Below, piece after piece: positions 24,501 to 35,900 of a DNA stretch of 64,000 bases. Where the stretch lies: contig JASANC010002777.1 in the NCBI GenBank assembly GCA_030248135.1, positions 51,797 to 115,796 of the forward strand. The letters run 5' to 3'. The DNA comes from Theristus sp. LFF4_11 (lineage: Eukaryota; Nematoda; Chromadorea; Monhysterida; Xyalidae). A program made the position numbers and the translations under genes. Each line of letters starts with the position of its first letter. Positions within the stretch are counted from its first letter, which is position 1. The notes beneath the pieces were generated by a model. It had not been told where the DNA came from. It made no database searches and saw only the letters and a program-made list of their open reading frames with translations.

Positions 24501-27500
24501 ACAGTGACTGGCGCCAGTGTGCATGGCGTTCCATCACGTCCTCGCACTGTGTGCCACGAACACCACCAAAATGCAAGCCGCCGTGTTTTGCAGTTCCACC
24601 GGTCTGAACGCGGTGTGGGTGGCGCGCAATCGCCTGGCGGTGCTCGACCGCAATCAGTCGATCGTCATCAAGAATCAAAAGAACGAACAGACCAAGAAGA
24701 TCGACGTGCAACTTGCGGTCGAGGACATCCACTACGCCGGCACCGGCCTGTTGTTGTTGAAGACGGCCGATGCGGTGCATCTGTTTGACCTGCAGCAGCG
24801 TGTCGTCATGGCCGTCGTGAAGGCGGCAAAGGTACAGCCCATTGATTCAAACCTGCCGGACAGAGATGACGTCATGTGCTGTAAAAGTGTGCTCTTGTCA
24901 TACATAGCACTTAAGTTTATCTGATCCCTTCACATAAAAAGTGTACAGGGTGGGCCAAAAAAAGGTTCCATTTTCAAACTGCTGTCACTGGCTGGTATTT
25001 CAATATTATGAGCTGAAATTTTCAGCATTGGTAAAACATGTGATGCCATTTTTCTGACAAAATTTTTTGCCAGTTTGGTCAAGTAGATTCAGTTTTACAG
25101 CCCAATGTTTAAAAATTCCCAAATTTTCAAAAAAACGGATTTTTAACCAAGAATTTAACAACGAATCATTGCTCATAGACATCCAAATCATCATCAAGGT
25201 TTGTCGTCCGGCAGCGGCTGGATGGCATTTTACGCGAAACTGGCGAGTCACTGCAGAAAAACTTTGAGATTGCTCCCACCAGATAGCACACCAGACCCGT
25301 TGTTCTGCTGTCCACTTAACCATGACGAAATTGCAGAAAACTGAAACTGAAACACTGTTTTAATTCAAACCGCAGAAAAACTTTTCAAAAGAAACAAATT
25401 AACAGACAGAGCAACACAGAAAACAAAAAAATCAACTGAACAATTCTTTCTGTCGCAGTCGCATGGCTGCTGACTCGAGTCCGTTGTGAAACATCAGAAT
25501 TTCGCTCGAGGTGCTCAAATGCAATTCAAGTGTGAGACCTTTCCACTCTGAGCGCATGATTTGAACTATCACGGGTATCCAAAAAGACCAATTTGTCACC
25601 TTCGCAATAGTTTCAAAATTGAATCACGCATCTTGATACTAATTTTTTCTTGCACTCATTTCAGTCAATTTGTTGATTTTTCGAGCTTTTTAGAAAATCT
25701 GCCACAGTGAGCGCTAGGAATTATATATCGAAAAAAAAATTTTGTCAGTAAAATGGCAACGCATGTTTTATCAGTGCTGAAAATTTCAGCTCATAATAAT
25801 AAAACACCAGCCAGTGACAGCAGTTTGAAAATGGAACCTTTTTTTGGCCCACTCTGTAGATGTTCTGGTATGGTATCAGTGCATTACAAACGGATATTTT
25901 TAAAGCATATGACGTCATTTCGGTCCGACACATCGTAATACAGAGGGTTGAGGGAGGGCTCGCACTCGCTTACTATTTTACCCAGAATATTTGTTGAACA
26001 TTGAAAAATTTTGAAATCGCGCACAGGTGAAATACGTGATTTGGTCGGCGAACATGGAGTACGCAGCAATGTTGAGCAAGCACAACGTCACCATCGTGGA
26101 TCGGCAGATGAAGACGCTCTGTCAGGTGCACGAGTCGACACGCGTCAAGTGAGCGTTCAACAATGGAATGCAGAACCATTTGAGATTTTAAAACGTCCTG
26201 CACTAAAACTCCTCTATATTTCCGATGCGTTTTTTTCTTCCCAAAATGTTCTTCGCTCCGTGAAAACGTTTCAGAACCCAATATTTCCATTAAATTTTAC
26301 GGTCAACGTGAGCTGCCAATCAAAACGCGGTACTATTCAGACTTGCTTCTCTGAAATGCATTACTATCGTGCATTTTCAGTGCTGTTGACGCACATTTCG
26401 GGGCAGTTTATTTTTAAAATTTTTGGAAGTTCCAAAAGTTTTGTCAGACGAGACACCTAAACGTTTTCAGTTCAGGTGTAAAGATCTAAGAAAGAACTGC
26501 TCACGGTGAGTTGTTGTGTTGGTTGGATGAAGCGAGTTGATGTGATCAATGTGGCTGCCAGCCAATGCAATCGGTGGTGTGTTTTGTTGGGCAAGTGTTT
26601 GCGTGTGTGCAGGAGTGGTGCATTCGACGAGCACGGTGTCTTCCTGTACACCACCTCGAATCACATCAAGTACGCGCTGACTGCTGGCGACCACGGCATC
26701 ATACGCACGCTCGATGTGCCCTTGTACATCACGGCCGTCAGGGCGAACAAACTGTTCTGTCTCGACCGCGATGTCACACCGAAGGTCCGCTCAAAGTTCA
26801 TCTTAAATCTTTTAACCCCGCGCCGTTTCAAGGTTACGCTCAGGGTCGTGGCTTAACCAGTGGGTCGCCTGAGTTTCAAGGAGCGGTGTGTGTTTTTTCC
26901 TTACATAATCAGGTGGCGAGCCATTCCAAGTCACCTGAACACATGGAACAAGACATAACTGGTATAGTTGTTCACGATTGAAATTGACTTGCAGGTTGTA
27001 GCGATCGATTCAACCGAGTACCGTTTCAAGCAAGCGCTGATCAACCGACGTTACGATGAAGTGCTGCACATGGTGCGCAGCAGCAAACTCGTCGGACAGT
27101 CCATTATTGCTTATCTGCAGAAGAAAGGTTGGGGCGCAGAGTAACTACACACATCTTGCTTTAATCAAATTAAGCACAGCAAAGAAATGGACTGCATCGC
27201 AAGTGGAAATGAAAAAACTCAGTTTCTTTGTTAACCTATGAGTTTTTAAACAACGGCGTGCCAAAAGTCAAACCTTTGTGGAAATTATCGATAAACTGCA
27301 GGCTATCCGGAAGTTGCCTTGCATTTTGTGAAAGATGAGAAGACACGCTTTGGTTTGGCGTTGGAATGCGGCAATCTTGACGCGGCCCTTGAGTCCGCGA
27401 AAGCACTTGATGATAAAGCCTGCTGGGAGGCGTTAGGAGAGGCTGCGCTGTTGCAGGTTTGCTTCAACAGTAACTTTGTTGTTTTTTGTCTCTAAAACAT

Positions 27501-30500
27501 TTTTACAGTAGGGTTTGATTGCAGGGCAACCACCAAGTGGTCGAGATGGCTTATCAGCGGACGAAGAACTTTGAGAAGTTGACCTTTTTGTACTTGATCA
27601 CCGGCAATACGGAGAAACTGTCGAAAATGATGAAGATTGCTGAGATACGCAAGGACTTCAACGGTAACATCGAGTTGTGCGCTTATGGAAATGCGTTCAT
27701 TGTGGTGAAAACATCATACTGGTTCGCAAATTGCGCGTAGGCCAATACCAAACGGCGCTTCTGTTGGGCGACGTGAGCGAGCGTGTGAAAGTGCTGCGTG
27801 GCGTCAACCAAACGGCGCTGGCCTACTTGACTGCGTCCACGCACGGACTCACGGACGAGGCTGCTGAACTGGCGGAACAGCTGAACGCACACGGCAAGCC
27901 GTTGCCACCGATTGACCCAAATGCTCGGTGAGGCCTCACAGTTTGGTGACACCCTGTTCGTTGTTACGGTTGCAAACGTTGATTGCAAAGCGTTATTACG
28001 CGTATTATTTTGTTTGCGTTGTGTCACAATTGCTTTTCGTCATAATTGTTCTGTTGCCAGCTACTTGGTGCCACCGCCGCCGGTGCAGCCGATGACCGAC
28101 AACTGGCCTTTATTGGCCGTCAGCCGTGGCGTGTTCGACTCGCACCTGGCCGAGGCGGCTGCTGCTGGTGCCGGTCTGTTTGCTGAATTGTTGAAGAAAT
28201 GTGAAATCGAAAAGAAGCGAATCGAATCTTTTGAAATGCGTTTCTGTAGCGGGCAAATCCAACGTGGTCAGTGCAGCCGGCGCTGGTGCGTCTGCGTTCG
28301 CTGCCGAGGACGCTGCGGCCGTGGCAGGCTGGGGCGACGACGATGAGCTGGTGCTCGATGAAGACGCCCAGTTTGCTGATGCAGCTGCAGGTCATTCTTG
28401 TCGGTGCCCAGCCCACTTCGCTTGCGAGCACTGGCAACGCGAAAGTGGCGAAAAATTTTCTGTGATAAAAATAAAATATGTTTTTCAGAAATTTTTTATT
28501 GAAAATCTGTTTTTTTCATGAGCACCACCATCATTTCAAGTTGCGTCCGACAAGATTTCCTGAAAAAATTTTCACTTCTTATTAGCGACTAAAAAAACAG
28601 GCAAGATTTACTGGAGTAAACCAAAGAAAAGTACAATTGATTCCAACAAGAGAACAGTGTCATTTTGTGAGCGACTTCAGGGGGCGCGGCGTCTGGCGGC
28701 TCCGGTGACGAAGAGGGTGCCGGTTGGGACGTTGAGGAGGAGCTCGAGCTGCCTGCCGAGCTGCTGGACACGTCGGGCGCTGGTGGTGCGGGCGAGCACG
28801 AGGCGACCTTCGTGGCACCGGTGCAGGGGCAGCCGGCCAGCCAGCTGTGGACGCAGCACAGCAGACTCGTCGCCGACCACGTGCTCGCCGGCTCGTTCGA
28901 CTCTGCTGCCAGACTGCTCGCCGATCAGTTGGGCGTGGTGAGCAGGCCGATCAGTGGTGTACACTGGCTGCTCTGTTCGCAGTAGACAGCACGTCAGCAG
29001 CATAGAACTCTGCAAGTGCACGCACACGCACATTCGAGGCAACTTCTCAGCCGGTGTGGTCGAGCGTGCTTCGGCTGCGTCCATTTGCGTGTTGCAACAG
29101 CCACATCGTGCTCCAGCACACCATCGCACACGCTTGCTCTATTCTAATTTCTCGCGGCCAACTACACACACGAAGCGCTGAAGAAAATTCTGGACAGCTA
29201 GCAACTGGTGTTTCTGTGTGTTTTGCAGGTGCAAATGAGCGCGTTCCGTCCGTTGTTCCTGTGGACGTACGCTCGGTCGCAGTGTGCGTTCGAGGCGCTG
29301 CCGTGCACGGACGCGATGCTGGCGCTGCCGCTGCGCAACTGGAAAGACGCCGGCGCGCCACGACACGCGCTGCCCGCAGTGCCTGTGACGCTCGCTGAGC
29401 TCGCCAATCGCTTGCAGGCTCGTCGCACACACTGAATACTAGCAATAAGCGTGCTCGCGTTCGTGGCCACTGGTGGTATTCGCATGTTGTGACTTGCACT
29501 TGGACAGAGCACTGTATGCCGTGAACATGCACGGCACTTTGCAACGATTGCAATTTACTATGCAGGCGTGCTACCAACTGACAACCGGGGGCAAGTTCAA
29601 TGATGCCATCGAGAAATTCCGCCAGCTGCTTCTCAGCGTTCCGTTGCTCGTCGTTGACAACAAGCAGGAGGTTCGTGTTTGTTTTTGTTTCGTTTTCAGC
29701 AACAGACTAATCATGCAATAGAATTTCGATTTGAATGAGCCAGGTTGCCGAGGCGCAACAACTGCTCGAGATTTGCCGTGAGTATCTCGTTGGTCTGATC
29801 ATGGAGACGCATCGCAAGACGCTGCCAAAGAGCGATATCGCCGATCAAGTATGTCCGCTAGTTTCTTGGTGCTTGCTTCACTCGGTGCAACTAGCACTAG
29901 AACTGCGGTAAACCGTTGATTGGTCTCATGATGAGATGATAAGCTATCCCAGATCACAACATCCAAATCCATGTCATTCTTTTAGTCCATAATAACATCA
30001 TCCTGTAGATTAAAAAACGTTTTTGAAACGAAACCTTTTCAGAAATTTCACAAATATATCTGCGTCAACTCTGTTCGCATGCTCACAGGTGCGTCAAACG
30101 GAGATGGCGACTTACTTCACGCATTGCCGTCTGCAGCCGGTTCACCAACTGTTGACCCTGCAAATCGCCATGAACCTCAACTTCAAACTTAAGAACTACC
30201 GCACGTGCGCGTCCATCTGTCGGCGGGTATGAAAAACAGCAAGGGCTAAAGAATGATGGAACGGATCACTCGTCTATTAAAGAAAATGGCTGGACTTGAA
30301 TTAGCTGAGTTGTTGGCAGACTGACCGTTTGCACGCATTCGCAGGCACTGGAGCTCGGCGCCAAGCCGGACGTTGCGAGCAAGCTGCGCAAGGTGTTGGC
30401 GGCGTGCGAGAAGGCCGGTGCGAGCGCCGATGCGAGCCCGCTCGAGTACGACGAGTTCAACCCGTTCGTGATCTGCTCGTGCGAGTACAAGCCGATCTAC

Positions 30501-30644
30501 CGCGGCAAGCCGGTGGCGCAGTGCCCGTTCTGCGGCGCCTCGTATCGCCCGCAGCACCGCGGCGCACTCTGCCACGTGTGCCAGGTCGCTGAGATCGGCC
30601 GTGACTCGATCGGCCTGCGCATCAGTGCGCACCAGTTCAAGTGA
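21528..30644 (+). CDS. COPA: Coatomer subunit alpha (alpha-COP)
   Basis: Scaffold subunit of the COPI coat for retrograde Golgi-to-ER transport; its WD40 head reads KKxx cargo signals. Exon ends in order: 21528-21567, 21703-21890, 22262-22430, 22530-22626, 22714-22927, 23125-23303, 23773-23920, 23995-24069, 24251-24408, 24594-24831, 26027-26148, 26613-26784, 26995-27127, 27302-27456, 27525-27663, 27741-27927, 28061-28167, 28250-28390, 28681-28937, 29229-29417, 29566-29670, 29744-29848, 30089-30226, 30345-30644. All phases agree; the protein is 1,251 aa against about 1,224 in vertebrates. The start [14 protein letters not shown] is the family start. WD repeats fill roughly residues 1-320, then a second propeller and helical solenoid ([20 protein letters not shown]), an acidic linker ([15 protein letters not shown]), and the C-terminal domain ending [11 protein letters not shown]. 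Intron 20 has a GC donor; intron 10 holds a mariner element. Confidence 0.97.
23403..23530. repeat. CTGATTGGTT repeats in COPA intron 6
   Basis: Three imperfect copies of a roughly 38-bp unit built on CTCAGCGCTGA.TGGTTAATCAT. They are preceded by TATATGCAACTAGCTGATTGG and followed by ATGTTGCATACA. The first part matches the palindromic element at 51006, so this looks like an expanded relative of that MITE. Confidence 0.5.
24946..25856 (-). mobile_element. Mariner-like element with DUF4817-type HTH fragment
   Basis: Inserted in COPA intron 10 at a TA. The TIRs begin CAGGGTGGGCCAAAAAAAGG (left) and CAGAGTGGGCCAAAAAAAGG (right, reversed) and stay similar for over 100 bp. On the minus strand, 25323-25006, an ORF begins [20 protein letters not shown] and continues with [15 protein letters not shown]. 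This matches the helix-turn-helix that precedes the transposase in many mariner-like elements (a Y/W.....S...V.R.FR pattern). The catalytic domain is missing, and at 911 bp the element is an internally deleted copy. Confidence 0.75.
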
Positions 30645-31436
30645 GAGCATGCGGCGCGTCTAGGTGCAGCGTTTCCATTGTTGTTGTTCGTGGCTTAGGT
30701 TGTTTCTGGTTGTTATAAGGGAAATATTCACACGAGGATACGCTTTGTTGTGTCGTGTTGTTTGTGTTTACAGTGCTCGTGTGATCAAAGGACTCTGCCT
30801 GGTTTATCTTGAATTTTTTTGCTGTTGGGTGTGTGACTCGCGAAATGTGATTGGCTGAGTTTCTGTGAGAATTTTGGTGATTATTTTTTATTTTGGTTTT
30901 TTTGGTACTGGTGATCACTGGCCTTCGTTTAACGTCCATGTTGTTCCAACTGTTTTTCTTGTATTTCAGCGGGGTTTTGTTATAACAAACGGGGTGGTAA
31001 AATTTTTCCAGTTCCTTTTTACTCGCATGTTTTTGTTGACTTTGGTTATTTGGTTATTTATTGCACTGGAATTGATAATGTTTCGCTGTGTTTTGTAATT
31101 CACATCATAAATCCGTTGAATTGTTTTGTTTCAAAGATAGCATTTTGATAAGATTTCGTTGGGGTATTGTTGTGGTGTGGGTCAACGGTCAACAAACATT
31201 CTATACGAAGTGAAAACTTTTGTCTCACAGTTTTCTATTCTTCTCAAAATGGTTGTTGAGGATGTTTTTGCCCATTTCAGAATAAAAGTGTCCATCGTTT
31301 TTGTGATACGTATTTGTTTGGAGGCACGGTGTTCGCATTTGCCACGCCATTCCCAAATGTTACTTTTGTCAGTCCCAATTTTTCACGTCGCGTTTCTTTA
31401 AAAAAGATACCTTGTAATTGTTTCATTCAGCCAGCA
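30645..31436 (+). promoter_or_regulatory. COPA 3' UTR, poly(A) signal and putative trans-splice acceptor
   Basis: The T/G-rich 3' UTR of COPA contains AATAAA at 31281-31286. About 145 bp later, TTTCATTCAG at 31421-31430 ends 6 nt before the C1D ATG. Such an acceptor directly before a start codon, 100-150 bp after an upstream poly(A) signal, is the usual layout of a downstream gene in a nematode operon that receives a spliced leader. It could equally be the end of a 5' UTR intron. Confidence 0.45.
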
Positions 31437-32746
31437 ATGTCAGCAGAACAGCAGCAAGTTGCAGAGAGGCCAGCAGAGACGAGTTCAAGCTGCTCCATCC
31501 CGCTGGTTGTCCTTGGACGGGCGCAAGCATTCGACCAAGCACTGACCACCGTTGAATCACACGTCAATGCTGAGTGTGCCCGTTGCAGTTATGCGCAGCA
31601 TTTGAAGGTGATTCGTACGTTGCACCGAATTTTGTTTCTAGCCAGCTGCCCATGGTTGGTGGTTCCTGCCGTCCAAATAACATCGTTTTTTCGAGAACAA
31701 CAAAGCTCAGCTCACCGCGCCAGCTCCAAGCTGATTCAGCAGAACACGTGCATTTGTAATTTTCATTCCACTTCCGTTTGAACTTCCGTGTCATTCATTT
31801 CGAACACGTTAACAAATTCAGAGACCAGCGATTGATCGAGCGCGTGTCGATCTGACCTGGTTGTACGCTGGCAATTCGTTGTTTGCGATGACATTGAACA
31901 CGCGCGGTGAACGCATCGACAAATACCCGGACCTCAAGCAGGAACTCGTCTGTGTTTGCAACAACTTTGCCGTTTCGTCGTCTGGCGTTTTATTTGCAGG
32001 CAGTTTGCCAACACATTCAGTCCTCATCAATCGTTCGTTGACACTGAATTTCAGCAACGAGTGAAGCAGAACTTTGAGCGTTTGAGACAAATCGAGGACC
32101 GAGCGAAGATGCCACGAATGAACAAAACAGCTGCGAAGAGCTTCGTGCGCAACGCACTGTTTGATGTGGACAAGGCAAATGAGCAACGCACACAAAATGA
32201 AATGCTCGAGAGCGAGACACAAAAGGTTGATGACAGTCAAACTGGATGGATACGATCGATTGTCGCCAATTGTACAGTACGTTTGTTTAAACCTGTCACT
32301 TTTTCCACAGAACACGGAGCTCGCAAAACAAGGAACAACCGAATCCATAGTTGCAAGGAAAATATATTCAGCCATACAACACATTCATTTCAACCAAACC
32401 CAATACATTTGTTCTGTTCTACATAAGTTTCCCATGTTCTGTTCTGTATTCGCGAAAAAGTGGCAGGTTCAAACAAACATGCTTTAACACGGACCATAAC
32501 CGTGCGACAGTGCTGCATCAAGCGCCTTGTGATGAACAATACCACAAATCTCCGTAGCACGTGCTCAACTCAGCACATGCTGGCAGACACACCGCCATAC
32601 GGACATGACAAAAACCGAATTTTAATTTGCTGGTCATTCATCCATGCATGCGACTTTTTCAGGCCTGTTCAGCATCTAACCGTCTGAACAAACGTTCGTT
32701 GGACAGTGCTGCTGATGACAACGCAAAGTGCAAACGTGACAGATAA
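31437..32746 (+). CDS. C1D: Nuclear nucleic-acid-binding protein C1D (exosome cofactor)
   Basis: Sas10/Utp3/C1D-family protein, homologous to yeast Rrp47/Lrp1, that partners the exosome nuclease RRP6 in nuclear RNA processing and has been linked to DNA repair. Four exons (31437-31607, 31822-31947, 32055-32225, 32663-32746), all phase 0, give 183 aa, longer than the roughly 140 aa vertebrate form. The family core is clear: RARVDLTWLYAGNSLFAMTL, then YPDLKQEL spliced to QRVKQNFERLRQIEDR, then NKTAAKSFVRNALF (compare the family pattern of G/T.AA.RFVKNALW). The last exon gives a basic tail ending CKRDR. Its stop lies 161 bp from the stop of convergent PTPMT1. AATAAA motifs near 32874-32890 probably serve this gene. 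Confidence 0.93.
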
Positions 32747-32907
32747 TTGTTGGTGCTATTTCTTGTTGAACTGTTTTCTGTTGTTTTCATTTCATGTTAT
32801 TTCGCAAAAAACTTGTTCAATGATGCGCATTCGACTAGCTTGGTCTGTTTGTTGAGTGTTTGTTTGTTCACTGAATAAATCAATAAAATAAAATCGATTG
32901 ACATTTA

Positions 32908-35900
32908 TCACCGCGGTGGCTCGATTTTATAAATTCTGCGAGCGTACTCGTTCAGTGCGAGCCAGTGCAGGTCACGGAATTGAATTTGGTGCCGCTTGTG
33001 GTACATCTGATCCCAGGCAACGTTCGGGAACCATCGATGACGCTGAAACAGAAAAAAAACCGCTGAGTGTCTACGAAAAAACGCTAACCCCACAAACATG
33101 ATTGCACTGTCGCAGCCCCATATCCACAGCGACTTCAGACCTGGTCAATTGCTAAAAGTAAATGCGTACATGAATGAAGGCAAAGCAGGCGGTGGTCAAA
33201 CCTGATACGCCGTGTCATCATAAAAAGGCTTAGGCTTAGGAGATCTGGGCAACAGTACTGGTTAGGTCAGGTGCCGGATGTTTCACCTGATGAATGAGCG
33301 AACGCCAGCTCTAGCAATAGAGACAGCGACTTTGCCACTGGCGTCATAGTTGTTCTGGGGGGGGGGTGAAACTGTTATTCATCAAAAATTCTCACCCAGC
33401 TATCCATCAGAATTTTTTTTCATCAGAATCAGAATCAATATTTTCGAAGACATGAACTGAATTTTTGCTAAAACTCACCATTTTTACACGACATTTTTGT
33501 AAATTTAGTTAGGTAATTTTAGATCAAATACGCGTTTTTCTAACTTTGAGCGCATTTTTAATCATAATTTAGCTGTTTTTATCGCTTTTCAACGTTTTAG
33601 TTATCTATCTTTTTTCAAAATTTTGACCGACCCTCCCCCCCACAAAATTTTGCAGCTGATTATCTATCTGGAAAAGTTGCTCCAGCTGTGTAATCAGCGC
33701 CCACCAAAACCCTCAGCTCTAGAACAACTGTGCCCAGCGTCACATCATGTTTGCAATCATTTTCTTAGCTACTGACGTTGTCGTCAGTGTAATAAACACG
33801 TAAACCGACTGCAATAATTTGACAATCACAATGGTCTCCAAACTACATGCTGTTCATACAGTTTTATCGGAGTTTCCTGCTTTTTCGCGAAATAAAATGG
33901 GGGTCGTGACAAAACACCAACCCAACCCAACCCAACCCAACAGTGAAAAACGTGACAAAACACCAACCCAACCCAACCCAACCCAACACACGCGTGACAA
34001 AACACCAACACCAACTGTTGGTGTTTTTTAAAAAATTTTAAAATTTAAAAAATTGGGTTTTGGGAGTACGGTAACGACTCCTAGGATGACGGTAACGACA
34101 CCACGGGTTACGGTAACCCTGTAGTGGGTCTTGACACGATTTTTCTAAACTCACCCTGATCGTCACGAAAACTTACTAGAATGTTGGAAACCATTCAGAT
34201 AATGGCGGGAAACATTCGTATGTTCAAAATACAAGGGTTACGGTAGTTTTTGGGTCTTGACACGAAGTTGCTGAAACTGCGTTTTTTCTTTGAAATAGCT
34301 GTTAAATTTGTGTCAGAAACATGCGGCATTGTCATAAAACGTCAAATTTTGAGTTCAAGGATTACGGTAACCCTGTAGTGGGTCTTGACACGATTTTTCC
34401 AAAATCACCCTGATCGTCACGAAAACTTACTGGAGTGTTGGAAACCGTTCAGATAATGGCGGGAAACACTCGTGTGTTCAAAATACAAGGGTTACGGTAG
34501 TTTTTGGGTCTTGACACGAAGTTGCTGAAACTGCGTTTTTTCTTTGAAATAGCTGTTAAATTTGTTTCAGAAACATGCGGCATTGTCATAAACCGTCAAA
34601 TTTTGAGTTCAAGGATTACGGTAACCTTGTAGTGGGTCTTGACACTGTGACGTAATAACCTTTTCTAAGAACCACACACCCCCACTGACAAGTTTCTATC
34701 TCTGACGCAAATCCCGGACTAACATGTTTGTTATTTTGTCTTGCATTGTTTTTTAAACTTTCTGATTTGTTTTTGTTTCAACATATTTCGTAATTTCAGA
34801 AACCTATATAATGCCGTGATTTTCTTGTTTAATGAGTTGTGTTTTCAGTTGATTTTCTTATTTGTGTGTTGACGTTGTTTTTGTAACGCGGACTTCGCCT
34901 CTCGGATTTTTCGATGTTTTGAAATAAAATTAGAAAGTGAGTGAGAAACTTGGGACTTGTAACATCGTGCAAACGGGAGACACGGACATCTCTTAGACGT
35001 CCCCCGTTTGTAACAACACGATTTTTCCAAAATCACCCTGATCGTCACGAAAACTTACTAGAATGTTGGAAACCGTTCAGATAATGGCGGGAAACACTCG
35101 TATGTTCAAAATACAAGGGTTACGGTAGTTTTTGGGTCTTGACACGAAGTTGCTGAAACTGCGTTTTTTCTTTGAAATAGCTGTTAAATTTGTGTCAGAA
35201 ACATGCGGCATTGTCATATAACGTCAAATTTTGAATTCAAGGATTACGGTAACCCTGTAGTGGGTCTTGACACGATTTTTCCAAAATCACCCTGATCGTC
35301 ACGAAAACTTACTGGAGTGTTGGAAACCGTTCAGATAATGGCGGGAAACACTCGTACGTTCAAAATACAAGGGTTACGGTAGTTTTTGGGTCTTGAAACG
35401 AAGTTGCTGAAACTGCGTTTTTTCTTTGAAATAGCTGTTAAATTTGTTTCAGAAACATGCGGCATTGTCATAAACCGTCAAATTTTGAGTTCAAGGATTA
35501 CGGTAACCTTGTAGTGGGTTTTGACACGATTTTTTCAAAATCACCCTGATCGTCACGAAAACTTACTAGAATGTTGGAAACCGTTCAGATAATGGCGGGA
35601 AACACTCGTATGTTCAAAATACAAGGGTTACGGTAGTTTTTGGGTCTTGACACGAAGTTGCTGAAACTGCGTTTTTTCTTTGAAATAGCTGTTAAATTTG
35701 TTTCAGAAACATGCGGCATTGTCATAAAACAAATTTAACAGCTATTTCAAAGAAAAAACGCAGTTTCAGCAACTTCGTGTCAAGACCCAAAAACTACCGT
35801 AACCCTTGTTTTTTGAACATACGAGTGTTTCCCGCCATTATCTGAACGGTTTCCAACACTAGTAAGTTTTCGTGACGATCAGGGTGATTTTGGAAAAATC

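Noticed and set aside
33909..34030. AACCC repeats taken as a telomere-type array
   Set aside because: They are part of the tips of the foldback element and recur inverted at 36550-36580.
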